Assembly (NCBI RefSeq): GCF_015163655.1
Contig: NZ_JADEUF010000001.1
Span: 62,001-126,000 of the forward strand
DNA: 64,000 nucleotides
From: Xenorhabdus griffiniae
Lineage (GTDB): Bacteria; Pseudomonadota; Gammaproteobacteria; Enterobacterales; Enterobacteriaceae
Direction: 5' to 3'
Shown: piece by piece, positions 1 through 8,806 of the stretch
How positions within the stretch are numbered: position 1 is the stretch's first letter
Layout: every line of letters starts with the position of its first letter
Program-made: the position numbers and the translations under genes
Notes under the pieces: generated by a model
Told to the model about the DNA's origin: nothing
Database searches by the model: none
What the model saw: the letters and a program-made list of their open reading frames with translations, nothing else

Positions 1-780
1 GCTCATGCCATGATTGCCGGGTTAGTCAGAAAAGATTATCCTGCCGGACTCATCACTGTCTGTTCTCCAACAACCACCCGCCGTGATGTACTGGCAAAAG
101 AATATGGCATTAATAGTCAAGGCGATAATATTCGTTACGCACAAGAAGCCGATGTCATCGTCCTGGCGGTTAAACCGCAAATGATGGACGAAGTTTGTGG
201 TGCACTGCATTCATACGTCGATTTCAATGGAAAACTGGTTATTTCTATTGCTGCTGGTATTCCAGTGTCCCGTTTTTATACGTTTTTGCAGGAGAATCTT
301 AATATTATCCGTATCATGCCAAATACCCCTTCGCTTGTAGGACAAGGGATGAGTGGATTGTTCGCACCTGAGCATGTCGGGCAAGCTGATCGCGACTTTG
401 CAGCATCGCTAATGCGCAGTGTCGGGAAAGTCTGCTGGGTAAATGATGAAAACGGTATCAACGATATTATCGCCATCGCAGGCAGTGCTCCTGCTTATTT
501 CTTCCTGTTCATGGAATCGATGCAACAAGAAGCGGAACGTCTGGGATTTGACAGTGAAACAGCCAGAGAACTTGTTCTGCAAGCAGCCATAGGTTCAGCT
601 AAACTTGCTGAAACGCAAAAAGATCTTCCTTTTGCTATCCTGCGAGAGCAGGTAACATCTAAAGGCGGTACAACGGCTGAAGCATTGCGCATTTTTTATG
701 AAGGCAAGCTGCCTGAAATGGTGTCCAATGCCATGCAAGGAGCCATCCGCCGAGCACAGGAAATGGAAAAATTATTTTAA
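1..780 (+). CDS. proC: Pyrroline-5-carboxylate reductase, 5' end cut by window
   Basis: Last step of proline synthesis: NAD(P)H reduction of 1-pyrroline-5-carboxylate to proline in the cytosol. The frame is open from base 1 (A-H-A-M-I-A-G), so about 14 N-terminal residues with the GxGxMG nucleotide-binding start lie outside the window; the ATG at 10 is internal. Visible family marks are AVKPQ, the IMPNTP segment and the substrate-binding GSAPAYFF, followed by the helical dimerisation domain with TSKGGTT. It is followed by yggT, the usual enterobacterial order. Confidence 0.95.
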   Translation, partial: AHAMIAGLVRKDYPAGLITVCSPTTTRRDVLAKEYGINSQGDNIRYAQEADVIVLAVKPQMMDEVCGALHSYVDFNGKLVISIAAGIPVSRFYTFLQENLNIIRIMPNTPSLVGQGMSGLFAPEHVGQADRDFAASLMRSVGKVCWVNDENGINDIIAIAGSAPAYFFLFMESMQQEAERLGFDSETARELVLQAAIGSAKLAETQKDLPFAILREQVTSKGGTTAEALRIFYEGKLPEMVSNAMQGAIRRAQEMEKLF

Positions 781-812
781 TTCAATTGGTTTAATTCAAT
801 CAGGGCTGCTAC

Positions 813-1376
813 ATGCAATTCTTAAATTTCGTCTTTTTCACCGTTCTGGATTTATATATTGCCGTTTTACTGCTGCGTGTCTGGATGCAGTGGGCACGTT
901 GCGATTTTTACAATCCATTCTCACAATTTATTGTTAAAATTACCCAACCTGTGGTGCGCCCATTACGCAGATTCATTCCTGCCATTGGTCCCATTGATAC
1001 CGCGTCTGTGCTTTTCTCCTATCTGCTGATTCTTATCAAGATCTTGTTGCCTATATGGTTAGCCACAGGGCAATTTCTCGTTCCTTCTGGCGCCATATTC
1101 TTGTTTGGCTTGATTGAATTACTGACCGCTGCCGGAAAGCTCATATTCTGGTTAGTGATCGCTCGCGCGTTATTAAGCTGGATCAGCCAGGGACGCAACC
1201 CTGTAGATTATGTCCTGATTCAATTAACTGAACCACTCATGGCACCTATCCGCCGCATTATCCCTTCGATGGGTGGTCTTGATTTCTCTGCCATGATTGT
1301 CATTCTTATTCTCTACGCACTAAATGCCCTGCGCTACGATGTAATGGGGTGGTTGGCTGCCATGTTTGCAGGCTAA
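813..1376 (+). CDS. yggT: YggT family integral membrane protein
   Basis: 187 residues, close to the 188 of E. coli YggT. Two tandem YGGT modules are visible, each a pair of hydrophobic helices followed by a P-[LI]-R-R-[FI]-[IV]-P motif (RPLRRFIPAIGPID near residue 45 and APIRRIIPSMGGLD near residue 145). It sits in the inner membrane; its role in E. coli is poorly defined, with osmotic or ion stress proposed. It lies 32 bp after proC and before rdgB, probably in one transcript. Confidence 0.93.
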   Translation: MQFLNFVFFTVLDLYIAVLLLRVWMQWARCDFYNPFSQFIVKITQPVVRPLRRFIPAIGPIDTASVLFSYLLILIKILLPIWLATGQFLVPSGAIFLFGLIELLTAAGKLIFWLVIARALLSWISQGRNPVDYVLIQLTEPLMAPIRRIIPSMGGLDFSAMIVILILYALNALRYDVMGWLAAMFAG

Positions 1377-1435
1377 TGAGATAGACAGATCAATAAGATA
1401 CGTAAATTAATTGGACATACAGGTTAATTAAATAA

Positions 1436-2023
1436 ATGGCAATGCAAAAAGTTGTTCTCGCCACGGGAAATGCAGGTAAAGTACGTGAATTGGCTGATTT
1501 TGGCTTAGATATCGTGGCCCAAACCGAATTAGGTGTGGAGCCAGCCGATGAAACAGGGCTTACTTTTATTGAAAACGCCATCATCAAAGCCCGCCATGCC
1601 GCAGCAGTAACGGGGTTACCTGCAATTGCTGACGATTCAGGGTTGTCTGTTGACGCATTAGGTGGCGCGCCAGGCATTTATTCCGCTCGCTACGCAGGCT
1701 GTGAGGCTTCCGATCAGGAGAACCTGGAAAAATTATTGCAAGCCATGCACGATGTTCCTGATGAACAACGTCAGGCTCAATTCAATTGTGTGCTGGTCTT
1801 CTTACGCCACGCAGAAGATCCTACCCCTCTGGTATTTCATGGTCGCTGGTCAGGCATGATTACCCGTGAACCGGCTGGAAAAGGCGGTTTTGGTTATGAT
1901 CCTATTTTTTATGCCCCTGAATTTAACTGTACAGCTGCCGAGCTAACTCGTGAGCAGAAAAATACCGTTTCACACCGTGGGAAAGCATTAGCAATGTTGT
2001 TGGAAGCCATGCGTAATGCTTAA
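1436..2023 (+). CDS. rdgB: XTP/dITP diphosphatase
   Basis: House-cleaning pyrophosphatase hydrolysing dITP, dHAPTP and XTP to the monophosphates and PPi. The family start [13 protein letters not shown], the ADDSGL motif and the GGFGYDPIF segment are present. Against the E. coli protein as I remember it, about four residues are missing right after VREL (the sequence runs [10 protein letters not shown]), although the rest aligns without gaps. The start MAMQ is chosen; the ATG two codons later matches the E. coli start. Its end overlaps hemW by 8 bp, suggesting translational coupling. Confidence 0.93.
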   Translation: MAMQKVVLATGNAGKVRELADFGLDIVAQTELGVEPADETGLTFIENAIIKARHAAAVTGLPAIADDSGLSVDALGGAPGIYSARYAGCEASDQENLEKLLQAMHDVPDEQRQAQFNCVLVFLRHAEDPTPLVFHGRWSGMITREPAGKGGFGYDPIFYAPEFNCTAAELTREQKNTVSHRGKALAMLLEAMRNA

Positions 2024-3146
2024 GTTGCCTCCTCTGAGTCTTTATATCCATATTCCGTGGTGCGTACAAAAATGTCCTTACTGTGACTTTAATTCACATG
2101 CTTTAAAAGGGGATGTGCCGCATCAGGAATATGTTGATCATCTATTGGCGGATTTGCATGTAGATCTTCCAATGATTGGTGATCGTGAAGTATCAACGAT
2201 TTTTATCGGTGGAGGCACGCCAAGCCTGTTAAGCGCTGAAGGTATGCAACGATTGCTTGATGGCGTCAGGGCTGCACTGCCACTCTCGCCGCAAGCAGAA
2301 ATTACCATGGAAGCCAATCCGGGAACCGTTGAAGCCGATCGTTTCAGTGCTTATCAGCAGGCGGGGATTAACCGCATCTCCATCGGCGTACAAAGTTTCG
2401 GGTCAGATAAACTTATCCGTTTGGGACGTATTCACGGTCCAGAAGAGGCGAAACGAGCGGCAAAATTAGCTAACGGGCTTGGATTACGCAGTTTTAATCT
2501 GGATTTGATGCATGGCTTACCCAACCAGACGCTCAAGGAAGCACTGAATGATTTGCGTCAGGCTATCGAGTTATCTCCCCCTCATCTATCCTGGTATCAA
2601 CTGACGATTGAACCCAATACCAGTTTTGGCTCCCGCCCTCCGGTTTTACCGGATGATGATGCACTATGGGATATTTTTTCCCAAGGCCATCAATTACTGA
2701 CAGAAGCGGGTTATCAACAATATGAAACTTCGGCCTATGCCAAGCCAGGTTATCAATGCCAGCATAATCTCAATTACTGGCGTTTCGGTGATTATTTGGG
2801 GATTGGTTGTGGTGCACATGGCAAGATTTCGTTTGCGGATGGCCGTATTCTCCGTACCGTGAAAACCAAACATCCACGCGGTTATATGCAGGGGCGTTAT
2901 CTGGATCAACAAAATCAGGTGGATAATGCAGATCGTCCATTTGAATTTTTTATGAACCGTTTCCGCCTGCTGGAATCAATGCCACGTCAGGATTTCAGTG
3001 ATTTCACTGGGTTACCAGAAAGTGTCATTCGCCCACAAATCGACGAAGCCTTGTCGAAAGGCTATATCACTGAAAGCGATACTCACTGGCAAATCACTAA
3101 GCACGGAAAACTGTTCCTGAATTCCTTACTGGAGCTGTTTCTTTAG
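2016..3146 (+). CDS. hemW: HemW, heme chaperone of the radical SAM family
   Basis: 376 residues, closely resembling E. coli HemW (once annotated as an oxygen-independent coproporphyrinogen oxidase). The radical SAM cluster motif CxxxCxxC is at residues 16-23 (CVQKCPYC), followed by GGGTPSLL and the HemN C-terminal domain. HemW binds heme and delivers it to respiratory proteins; it lacks the HemN N-terminal substrate loop. The start overlaps rdgB and a hairpin terminator follows at once. Confidence 0.95.
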   Translation: MLKLPPLSLYIHIPWCVQKCPYCDFNSHALKGDVPHQEYVDHLLADLHVDLPMIGDREVSTIFIGGGTPSLLSAEGMQRLLDGVRAALPLSPQAEITMEANPGTVEADRFSAYQQAGINRISIGVQSFGSDKLIRLGRIHGPEEAKRAAKLANGLGLRSFNLDLMHGLPNQTLKEALNDLRQAIELSPPHLSWYQLTIEPNTSFGSRPPVLPDDDALWDIFSQGHQLLTEAGYQQYETSAYAKPGYQCQHNLNYWRFGDYLGIGCGAHGKISFADGRILRTVKTKHPRGYMQGRYLDQQNQVDNADRPFEFFMNRFRLLESMPRQDFSDFTGLPESVIRPQIDEALSKGYITESDTHWQITKHGKLFLNSLLELFL

Positions 3147-3147
3147 G

Positions 3148-3186
3148 AAAAAAACTGCACCTTAAAATTCAGGGTGCAGTTTTTTC
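3148..3186. terminator. Bidirectional intrinsic terminator between hemW and leuD
   Basis: Perfect 8-bp stem ACTGCACC/GGTGCAGT (3154-3161 with 3173-3180), with an A tract before it and a T tract after it. It therefore works for both convergent genes, hemW (+) and leuD (-). Confidence 0.92.
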
Positions 3187-3189
3187 ATA

Positions 3190-3741
3190 CTATTTAATTC
3201 TTCCTGACGCACGAGCGTAAGAAAATAGCCCTCCGGCATAGACAATATTAGCAAGTTCACCAATAGGATCGATTTGATATTTTTCACCTTCTTTCAGCAA
3301 AGTAACGGTCTGGTTTTCAATATCAATCTCAATACTGTCACCTGTGACTAATTTTTCACACAAGCGCTCCTGGGCTGCAACAGGCAATAACTCTCCGGTT
3401 GATACACAATTTCGGAAGAATATACGGGCATAAGATTGAGCAAGAACCGCTTTCACACCTGAAGCACCTAATGCGGCAACCGCATGTTCACGCGAAGATC
3501 CGCAACCAAAATTCTGCCCTGCCACAATGATCGGATATTTCGCTTTTCCTTTACTTTCATCAATAAAAGGCAGCGAACCTTCCGGCAGTCCACACATCGC
3601 CAGCGAAGCCAGTTGGGCATACCCTTCAGAAGTGGAAGGGTTGACCTTGAGATACTCGGCTGAGAGGATTTGGTCAGTATCAATATTATCGGTCAAGACA
3701 TAAACCTCACCCCGAATGATATTTTCCTTTAACTCACTCAT
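3190..3741 (-). CDS. leuD: 3-isopropylmalate dehydratase small subunit, homoaconitase-like type
   Basis: Small (swivelling) subunit of an aconitase-superfamily hydratase. 183 residues with the DNIDTDQI start and the FGCGSSREHA loop carrying active-site residues. This is the archaeal/HacB-like subtype, shorter than and different from the 201-residue enterobacterial LeuD, so it is probably a second, acquired leuCD set. It overlaps leuC by 4 bp (ATGA type). The substrate cannot be told from sequence: isopropylmalate, citramalate/methylmalate or homologues are all possible. Confidence 0.8.
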   Translation of the reverse strand: MSELKENIIRGEVYVLTDNIDTDQILSAEYLKVNPSTSEGYAQLASLAMCGLPEGSLPFIDESKGKAKYPIIVAGQNFGCGSSREHAVAALGASGVKAVLAQSYARIFFRNCVSTGELLPVAAQERLCEKLVTGDSIEIDIENQTVTLLKEGEKYQIDPIGELANIVYAGGLFSYARASGRIK

Positions 3742-5036
3742 AAAAACTCCTCAGGATTTGTTATTTGACCAGTAATCGCTGCCGCAGCAACAGAATAAGG
3801 GGAAGCCAGATAAATGTTGGCACGTTTATGCCCCATTCTGCCGACAAAATTACGATTGGTGGTGGATATCACTGATATTGGATCATTGACACGGCCAAAC
3901 GTGTCTGGCGGACCACCACAACAAGCTGCACACCCTGATTCAGAAGAAAGTTTTACGCCTGCATCGCTTAAAATTTGGTAGACAGAAACGCCATCGATTT
4001 GGGTGGTAATCGTCCTATGGAAAACTTCTTTTGTTGCAGGCACTGCATAAGTCGGAATAGTTACCTTATGCCCTTTAATAACGCGCGCTGCCGCAACAAA
4101 ATCCTCCAGCTTGCCTCCCGTACAAGAACCAATATATGCCTGAGAAATGGCGACATTGGCTACCTGGTCAATGGAAACGACATTATCTGGCGAATGGGGT
4201 TTGGCAATCTTTGGCTGCATCGTGGAAACATCTATATTTAACACGCGGCTATATTGTGCATCTTCGTCAGGGTAGACAATTTCAAACGGGAGATTATTGC
4301 GTTCTGCCAAATAATCCAACGTCGCTTGATTGGGAACCATAATGCCGTTTTTAGCGCCGCACTCAACGACCATATTGCAAATCGTCATGCGTTCTTCTAC
4401 CGATAACTCATCAATGACGTTACCACCAAACTCGATGGCCTGATAGGTCGCACCATCAACCGTCAACTCTGACAATACGGATAAAATCATGTCCTTAGCC
4501 AAAACATGGGTTGGCTTGGTTCCGGTAAAATTAACCCGAATGGTTGTTGGCACCTTAAGAGGAATTTCTCCCGTACCTAACGCATAAGCGGCGTCAGTAA
4601 TACCTAACCCAATGGCAAATGCCCCAAAAGCACCCGCGGTCACAGTATGAGAATCTGTACCCAGTAATACCTCGCCAGGGCGAATATGCCCCCCTTCTGC
4701 GAGTCCTATATGGCACACACCCTTATAATTAGGCGTCCCGACATCATAAAAATATTTTATGTTCTGCTCAGCGGCAAATTCACGCATGACCCGAATATTT
4801 TGGTTAGCCTGTGGATCGGCTGAATAGACAAAATGGTCTGGAATTAAAATAAAGCGTTCAGGATCCCATATCTTCGCATCTTGCCCGAACTCCTTTTTAA
4901 ATACACTGGCTACACCCGGTGTGCAGGGATCGTGAGACATCAGAATATCCACTTTCGCCCAAACCACTTCACCCGGAGTGACTTGTGCACGCCCACTTGC
5001 CCGTGCAAGAATTTTTTGTGTAATAGTTTGGCTCAT
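3738..5036 (-). CDS. leuC: 3-isopropylmalate dehydratase / homoaconitase-type large subunit
   Basis: 432 residues, against about 466 in E. coli LeuC. The [4Fe-4S] ligands are visible as C305 (YIGSCTGG) and C369/C372 (SGCAACCGG); LGTDSHT at 126 is the substrate-binding loop. Together with the downstream small subunit it forms a reversible dehydratase. The pair stands divergent from a LysR-type gene, and leuA and leuB are absent here, so it is unlikely to be the main leucine operon. A dedicated role in a side pathway or secondary metabolism is inference. Confidence 0.82.
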   Translation of the reverse strand: MSQTITQKILARASGRAQVTPGEVVWAKVDILMSHDPCTPGVASVFKKEFGQDAKIWDPERFILIPDHFVYSADPQANQNIRVMREFAAEQNIKYFYDVGTPNYKGVCHIGLAEGGHIRPGEVLLGTDSHTVTAGAFGAFAIGLGITDAAYALGTGEIPLKVPTTIRVNFTGTKPTHVLAKDMILSVLSELTVDGATYQAIEFGGNVIDELSVEERMTICNMVVECGAKNGIMVPNQATLDYLAERNNLPFEIVYPDEDAQYSRVLNIDVSTMQPKIAKPHSPDNVVSIDQVANVAISQAYIGSCTGGKLEDFVAAARVIKGHKVTIPTYAVPATKEVFHRTITTQIDGVSVYQILSDAGVKLSSESGCAACCGGPPDTFGRVNDPISVISTTNRNFVGRMGHKRANIYLASPYSVAAAAITGQITNPEEFL

Positions 5037-5259
5037 CTCACATTGCCCTCTGAAAGATAAAAACAGACTTAATAGATTGTCATCCTAACAAGATTACGAT
5101 GCCTTAACGTAGGGAAATACCATCGTATGGTTCACTGTTTCCAGTATGGGACAGTTGTTCACAAAATGGGAAATTCTTGCCCATTGAATCTGACCTATCA
5201 CTACAGGATATGTGATATGTTATAGGACAGTTCCCACGCGTAAATCATCAGGTTATTGC
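5037..5259. promoter_or_regulatory. Divergent leuC/lysR control region
   Basis: The 223-bp gap between leuC (-) and the LysR gene (+) holds an interrupted palindrome ACTGT-N12-ACAGT at 5134-5155. That is the size and shape of a LysR-type operator. A further GGACAGTT half-site is near 5225. Binding by the adjacent regulator is inference from position. Confidence 0.5.
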
Positions 5260-6177
5260 ATGAATAATATTGAAAATCTTACCTCTATGGTGATCTTTGC
5301 CCGTGTGGTAGAGACACTGAGTTTTACCGAAGCAGCAAAATCATTAAGGCTATCCAAGTCTTCCGTCAGCCGCGAGATTGCACAATTAGAAGTAAGATTA
5401 GGTACTCAATTACTCAACCGCACTACACGTAAAATTCAAGTCACAGAAGTTGGGATGAGTTATTACCAATACTGCCAGCGGCTCCTTACCGAAGCCCAAA
5501 ACGCTGAACATTTTATACGTAATTTCCATGAACAACCGATGGGAAGTTTACGCTTGATTGCTCCAGTATCTTTTGGCAGCCAATGTATTGTCCCCGCCCT
5601 GAATCACTTTGTCGCCGGGAATATTCATATCAGCGTTGATCTGGAACTGACCGACAGAACCATTAATATGGAAGAAGATCAATGTGATATTGCCATCATC
5701 ATAGGGCGTGAGACGCCACAATATCCACTTGTCATGCCTTTAATTGATATCACTTGGGGACTTTATGCAACCCCAGACTATATCAACCAATTTTCGCCAA
5801 TAGAGAAACCCGAAGATCTTCCTCGTTACGATTACCTGTTATTTCGTGGCCCTGCACATACTATTTCCCTGCCATTCCGTAAGGAAAGAAATAAGCTGGA
5901 TATTGAAGTACGTAGCCGATTTCGCATCAATAACAGTGTGGCGCTAATGAATTCCTCTCTGGCTGCGGCTGGCATTGCCTATCTACCCGACTATGTTACC
6001 CATGAAGCCGTGGCAGAAGGGAAATTAGTACGGCTTCTCCCAGAATGGGACATGGATATTTATCAGGCATGGATACTGTTTAAATCAGAGGATACGCTAT
6101 CTTCGCGTGTGCAACAGTTTGCAAACTCTTTACAACGTAAGCTAAGGCAAGATTTGGAGAGAGGAAAAAACACGTAA
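5260..6177 (+). CDS. LysR-family transcriptional regulator
   Basis: 305 residues from the ATG at 5260; an in-frame ATG at 5212 would add 16 residues outside the family. The N-terminal winged HTH is clear (VIFARVVETLSFTEAAKSL with SKSSVSREIAQLE), followed by a two-lobed periplasmic-binding-like effector domain. It is closest in feel to the CrgA/AaeR-like group with SLRLIAPVSFG. Divergent placement suggests it controls leuCD and itself in response to a small metabolite. Confidence 0.88.
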   Translation: MNNIENLTSMVIFARVVETLSFTEAAKSLRLSKSSVSREIAQLEVRLGTQLLNRTTRKIQVTEVGMSYYQYCQRLLTEAQNAEHFIRNFHEQPMGSLRLIAPVSFGSQCIVPALNHFVAGNIHISVDLELTDRTINMEEDQCDIAIIIGRETPQYPLVMPLIDITWGLYATPDYINQFSPIEKPEDLPRYDYLLFRGPAHTISLPFRKERNKLDIEVRSRFRINNSVALMNSSLAAAGIAYLPDYVTHEAVAEGKLVRLLPEWDMDIYQAWILFKSEDTLSSRVQQFANSLQRKLRQDLERGKNT

Positions 6178-6223
6178 CGACAGATATCAATGCGGGCACA
6201 ACAGCACCCGCCAAAGATATTAA

Positions 6224-7003
6224 TCAATAGTAATTGCCGTGGCGGTAATCCCAGGTAGTGAAAATATCGGACATCATCGCCATGATTTTATGTACATCCA
6301 ATCCCTTGCGGATTAATACCGGACACGGGGTAATATCACGTTGCCCTTGTTGCAGTGGAACTAATTGACCATTTTCATCGACCATTGAAACCATAACACC
6401 TTGTTCATAACGAGTTTGCTCAGTTTCATTTGGCTGAATAGATTTAACATAGTCATTGGCGCAAATAATCAGATCGGCCCGCTCTTCTATCCTCTCACCG
6501 ATACATTCAACCAAACCGCGATTTCCCTTACCTGATGGATTAGCTGAGCTGGCAAAAGAGAACTTGCCATATTTTTCCCACAATTCTTTTGCCAGAATTT
6601 CGCCAGGCTTGCCAAATTTAATCACGAAACAGCTCGTACCACGCTGATCCATCATCAGTTCTTTAGAACCATCATCTGGGATACGGGCTATCGCTTCTTC
6701 TTTCCACGGCAAGATACAACCTAACAGGACGTCTTCATCCCAATGTCTTTGATAAAGTTCTTCAATTTCCGCGTTAAGTTGGGCCAGCTCTTTCAACTGT
6801 TCCAAAGAACCACATAATACAACACCGGGTTTGTTACGATTACGCTGTTTAGCCTCAAATTTACGCTCCAGACCTTGCGCATCGGATGTCATAATAATGT
6901 AGCCAACTTTGGTTGGGCAGACGATCATGCCTCCATTATTAGAAAGGATCTCTACCGCTTCCGGCTGTAATCCATAGTTCCATTGAATTTTTTTGCTGCT
7001 CAT
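6224..7003 (-). CDS. YrdC/Sua5-domain protein, TsaC-like paralogue
   Basis: 259 residues with a YrdC-type fold signature: the KxR...NKPGVVL strand (residues 51-63) and SSANPSGKGN near 153. Family members make threonylcarbamoyl-AMP from threonine, bicarbonate and ATP for tRNA t6A, or transfer carbamoyl groups in antibiotic synthesis. This gene is not in the usual tsaC setting and has a long C-terminal extension, so it is probably a paralogue rather than the essential TsaC. Substrate unknown. Confidence 0.75.
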   Translation of the reverse strand: MSSKKIQWNYGLQPEAVEILSNNGGMIVCPTKVGYIIMTSDAQGLERKFEAKQRNRNKPGVVLCGSLEQLKELAQLNAEIEELYQRHWDEDVLLGCILPWKEEAIARIPDDGSKELMMDQRGTSCFVIKFGKPGEILAKELWEKYGKFSFASSANPSGKGNRGLVECIGERIEERADLIICANDYVKSIQPNETEQTRYEQGVMVSMVDENGQLVPLQQGQRDITPCPVLIRKGLDVHKIMAMMSDIFTTWDYRHGNYY

Positions 7004-7043
7004 ATTGATACCCCTTACTGGAAACGGAAGAATAATTAATCAG

Positions 7044-7532
7044 TTAACGCTGGTAGTAGCCGGTAATAGATGCTGTTGCCAGGGTATTGGCCTGGATCAT
7101 AAAACGCGCAACGGCATTTGTTGTTTCAGCATCAACTCCCGGTAGTTTCTCTACCGATAAAGCATGTACGGTGAAAATATAGCGATGGGCTTTATCCCCC
7201 ACAGGTGGGCAACAACCACCGAAACCAGACAGACCATAATCATTTCTGCTCTGAGTTGTACCGATTGGTAATTGGCTACCATCACTTTGCCCTGCATTTG
7301 CAGGTAAGGATTGTGTTTCAACGGGAATATTGAAAGCGACCCAATGCCAGAAGCCACTACCCGTTGGTGCATCAGGATCATAGACAGTTATCGCAAAACT
7401 TTGGGTTCCGGCTGGTGCGTCCGCCCAGAAAAGTTCGGGGGAACGGTTATCACCATTGCCATCAAATTGATTAAATTCATGCTCTTTTTTCAAGAAATCA
7501 TTATTCTTAAATTCAGTTGAACTAATAATCAT
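7044..7532 (-). CDS. YbhB/YbcL-type PEBP family protein
   Basis: 162 residues from the ATG at 7532, which has GGGGG upstream; an upstream in-frame ATG at 7598 lacks family similarity. Family motifs are SPELFWADAP, the DPDAP loop, the FWHWVAFNIP segment and GxGGCCPPxGDKAHRYIFTVHAL. These form the phosphatidylethanolamine-binding/Raf-kinase-inhibitor fold. The function of bacterial members is not settled. No signal peptide, so probably cytosolic. Confidence 0.9.
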   Translation of the reverse strand: MIISSTEFKNNDFLKKEHEFNQFDGNGDNRSPELFWADAPAGTQSFAITVYDPDAPTGSGFWHWVAFNIPVETQSLPANAGQSDGSQLPIGTTQSRNDYGLSGFGGCCPPVGDKAHRYIFTVHALSVEKLPGVDAETTNAVARFMIQANTLATASITGYYQR

Positions 7533-7665
7533 GTTTATATCCCCCATTGGATGCCTTTTGAAATATCCTAACGTAGATTTTCTGTGTCGCAAGGCCAAGT
7601 CATGATTTAGCTTGATTGTTTCAATTTAGGAACAATATCAGTTTAGGAATAATAAGTGAGTCGAG

Positions 7666-7703
7666 TTTACCCTGAAATCTGAAGAATGAGATTTCAGGGT
7701 AAA
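7666..7703. terminator. Hairpin terminator after the siderophore-binding gene
   Basis: Perfect 15-bp inverted repeat TTTACCCTGAAATCT/AGATTTCAGGGTAAA with an 8-nt loop. It lies just past the stop of the leftward gene at 7734 and before the PEBP gene. Confidence 0.75.
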
Positions 7704-7733
7704 TTCAGAGAAAAAGGATTTTAATTTGCGAAA

Positions 7734-8678
7734 TTACAAAGCATCAGCAACGGCATTGATTTGTCGCGTCATGCTATCCAAACCGCCACCAGACAAGTAC
7801 CAAAGATCAGGCTGTAAATACACTATCTTGCCGTTTTTATAGGCATTAGTTGATTTGACTTGATCATTTTCAAACTGAGCTTTTTCTAACTTACCGGCAC
7901 CAATTGCTTCACTACGGTCGATAATAAAAATCACATCAGGATTCGCTTGTGCAATCATATCCGCCGTCACGCTCCTGCTTTTGTCTTTATCCGATTTAGC
8001 CGGCAAGATAGCACGAGGTGCTTTAATCACGTTGTAAACAATAGCCTGATTATTGGGATATAATTCCCCTGCATTATGCAGTAATACCAATACTTTGCTG
8101 TTCTCTGCTTGCGCTCTTACCTGAGCGGCTGCAAGCGTTTTTTCCAAATCAGCAAATTGCGTTTTCACGATATCCTGCTTATTAAATAACTCACCCAACA
8201 ATTTAAGATTACTATCAACGGATGACAGATAATTTTCATTGTCCGTGCTTAAATTAATGGTTGGTGCTATTTGTGACAGGCGATCATAGAAAGCACCTTG
8301 ACGACCAGTAATAACAATCAGATCAGGTTTGATTTCCGCTAATTTTTCCAGATTCGGCTCTTTCATTCCGCCGGCATTGTGCATAGTTGCAGGCACACCA
8401 TTACGCACATATTCAGGTAAGTTATTGATGGGTAATGCAATCACTCGATCAGACAATCCCAGTTTTACCAGCGAATCGTACGTTCCGAAATCGAACAAAA
8501 CCACCCGTTTTGGATTCTTTTTAACCTGAGTTTCACCGGAAAGATGTTTTACCGTGACATAATCACCAGACTGGGCTGTTACTGAATTTGGCATAATTAA
8601 TTCTGGTGATTGGCTAAATGCAGAGTAACTGGTAGCAGAAAGCAGTGATGCAATAACAATTGGCAGGATTTTTTTCAT
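7734..8678 (-). CDS. Siderophore ABC transporter periplasmic binding protein
   Basis: 314 residues from the ATG at 8678, which has AGGTG six bases upstream; the longer frame begins with GTG. A signal peptide ends near residue 23 (SAFSQ). The body is a TroA/FatB-like class III binding protein: VKKNPKRVVLFDFGTYDSLVKLGL, the KPDLIVITGRQ strand and a C-terminal VYLQPDLWYLSGGG. It resembles FatB/CeuE/YclQ binders of catecholate siderophores. No permease or ATPase gene is adjacent, so it must work with a transporter encoded elsewhere. The palindrome upstream suggests iron control. Confidence 0.85.
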   Translation of the reverse strand: MKKILPIVIASLLSATSYSAFSQSPELIMPNSVTAQSGDYVTVKHLSGETQVKKNPKRVVLFDFGTYDSLVKLGLSDRVIALPINNLPEYVRNGVPATMHNAGGMKEPNLEKLAEIKPDLIVITGRQGAFYDRLSQIAPTINLSTDNENYLSSVDSNLKLLGELFNKQDIVKTQFADLEKTLAAAQVRAQAENSKVLVLLHNAGELYPNNQAIVYNVIKAPRAILPAKSDKDKSRSVTADMIAQANPDVIFIIDRSEAIGAGKLEKAQFENDQVKSTNAYKNGKIVYLQPDLWYLSGGGLDSMTRQINAVADAL

Positions 8679-8750
8679 TAGTGACACCTAAATTAAGTCT
8701 ATTAATATAAAGGTGACTTGCATTCTAGGTGGCAACATTAACATGTCAAC

Positions 8751-8785
8751 AAAATAAGAATCAATTTCATATTGATTCTTATTTT
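8751..8785. promoter_or_regulatory. Perfect palindrome upstream of siderophore-binding gene, possible Fur site
   Basis: 15-bp arms, AAAATAAGAATCAAT and its exact complement, separated by TTCAT. The A/T-rich ATTGATTCTTAT resembles part of a Fur box. It lies between yggN (transcribed toward it) and the gene it would control, so it may also end yggN transcripts. Confidence 0.5.
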
Positions 8786-8806
8786 CCTGTAGGGTGAAAA
8801 CCTGTT

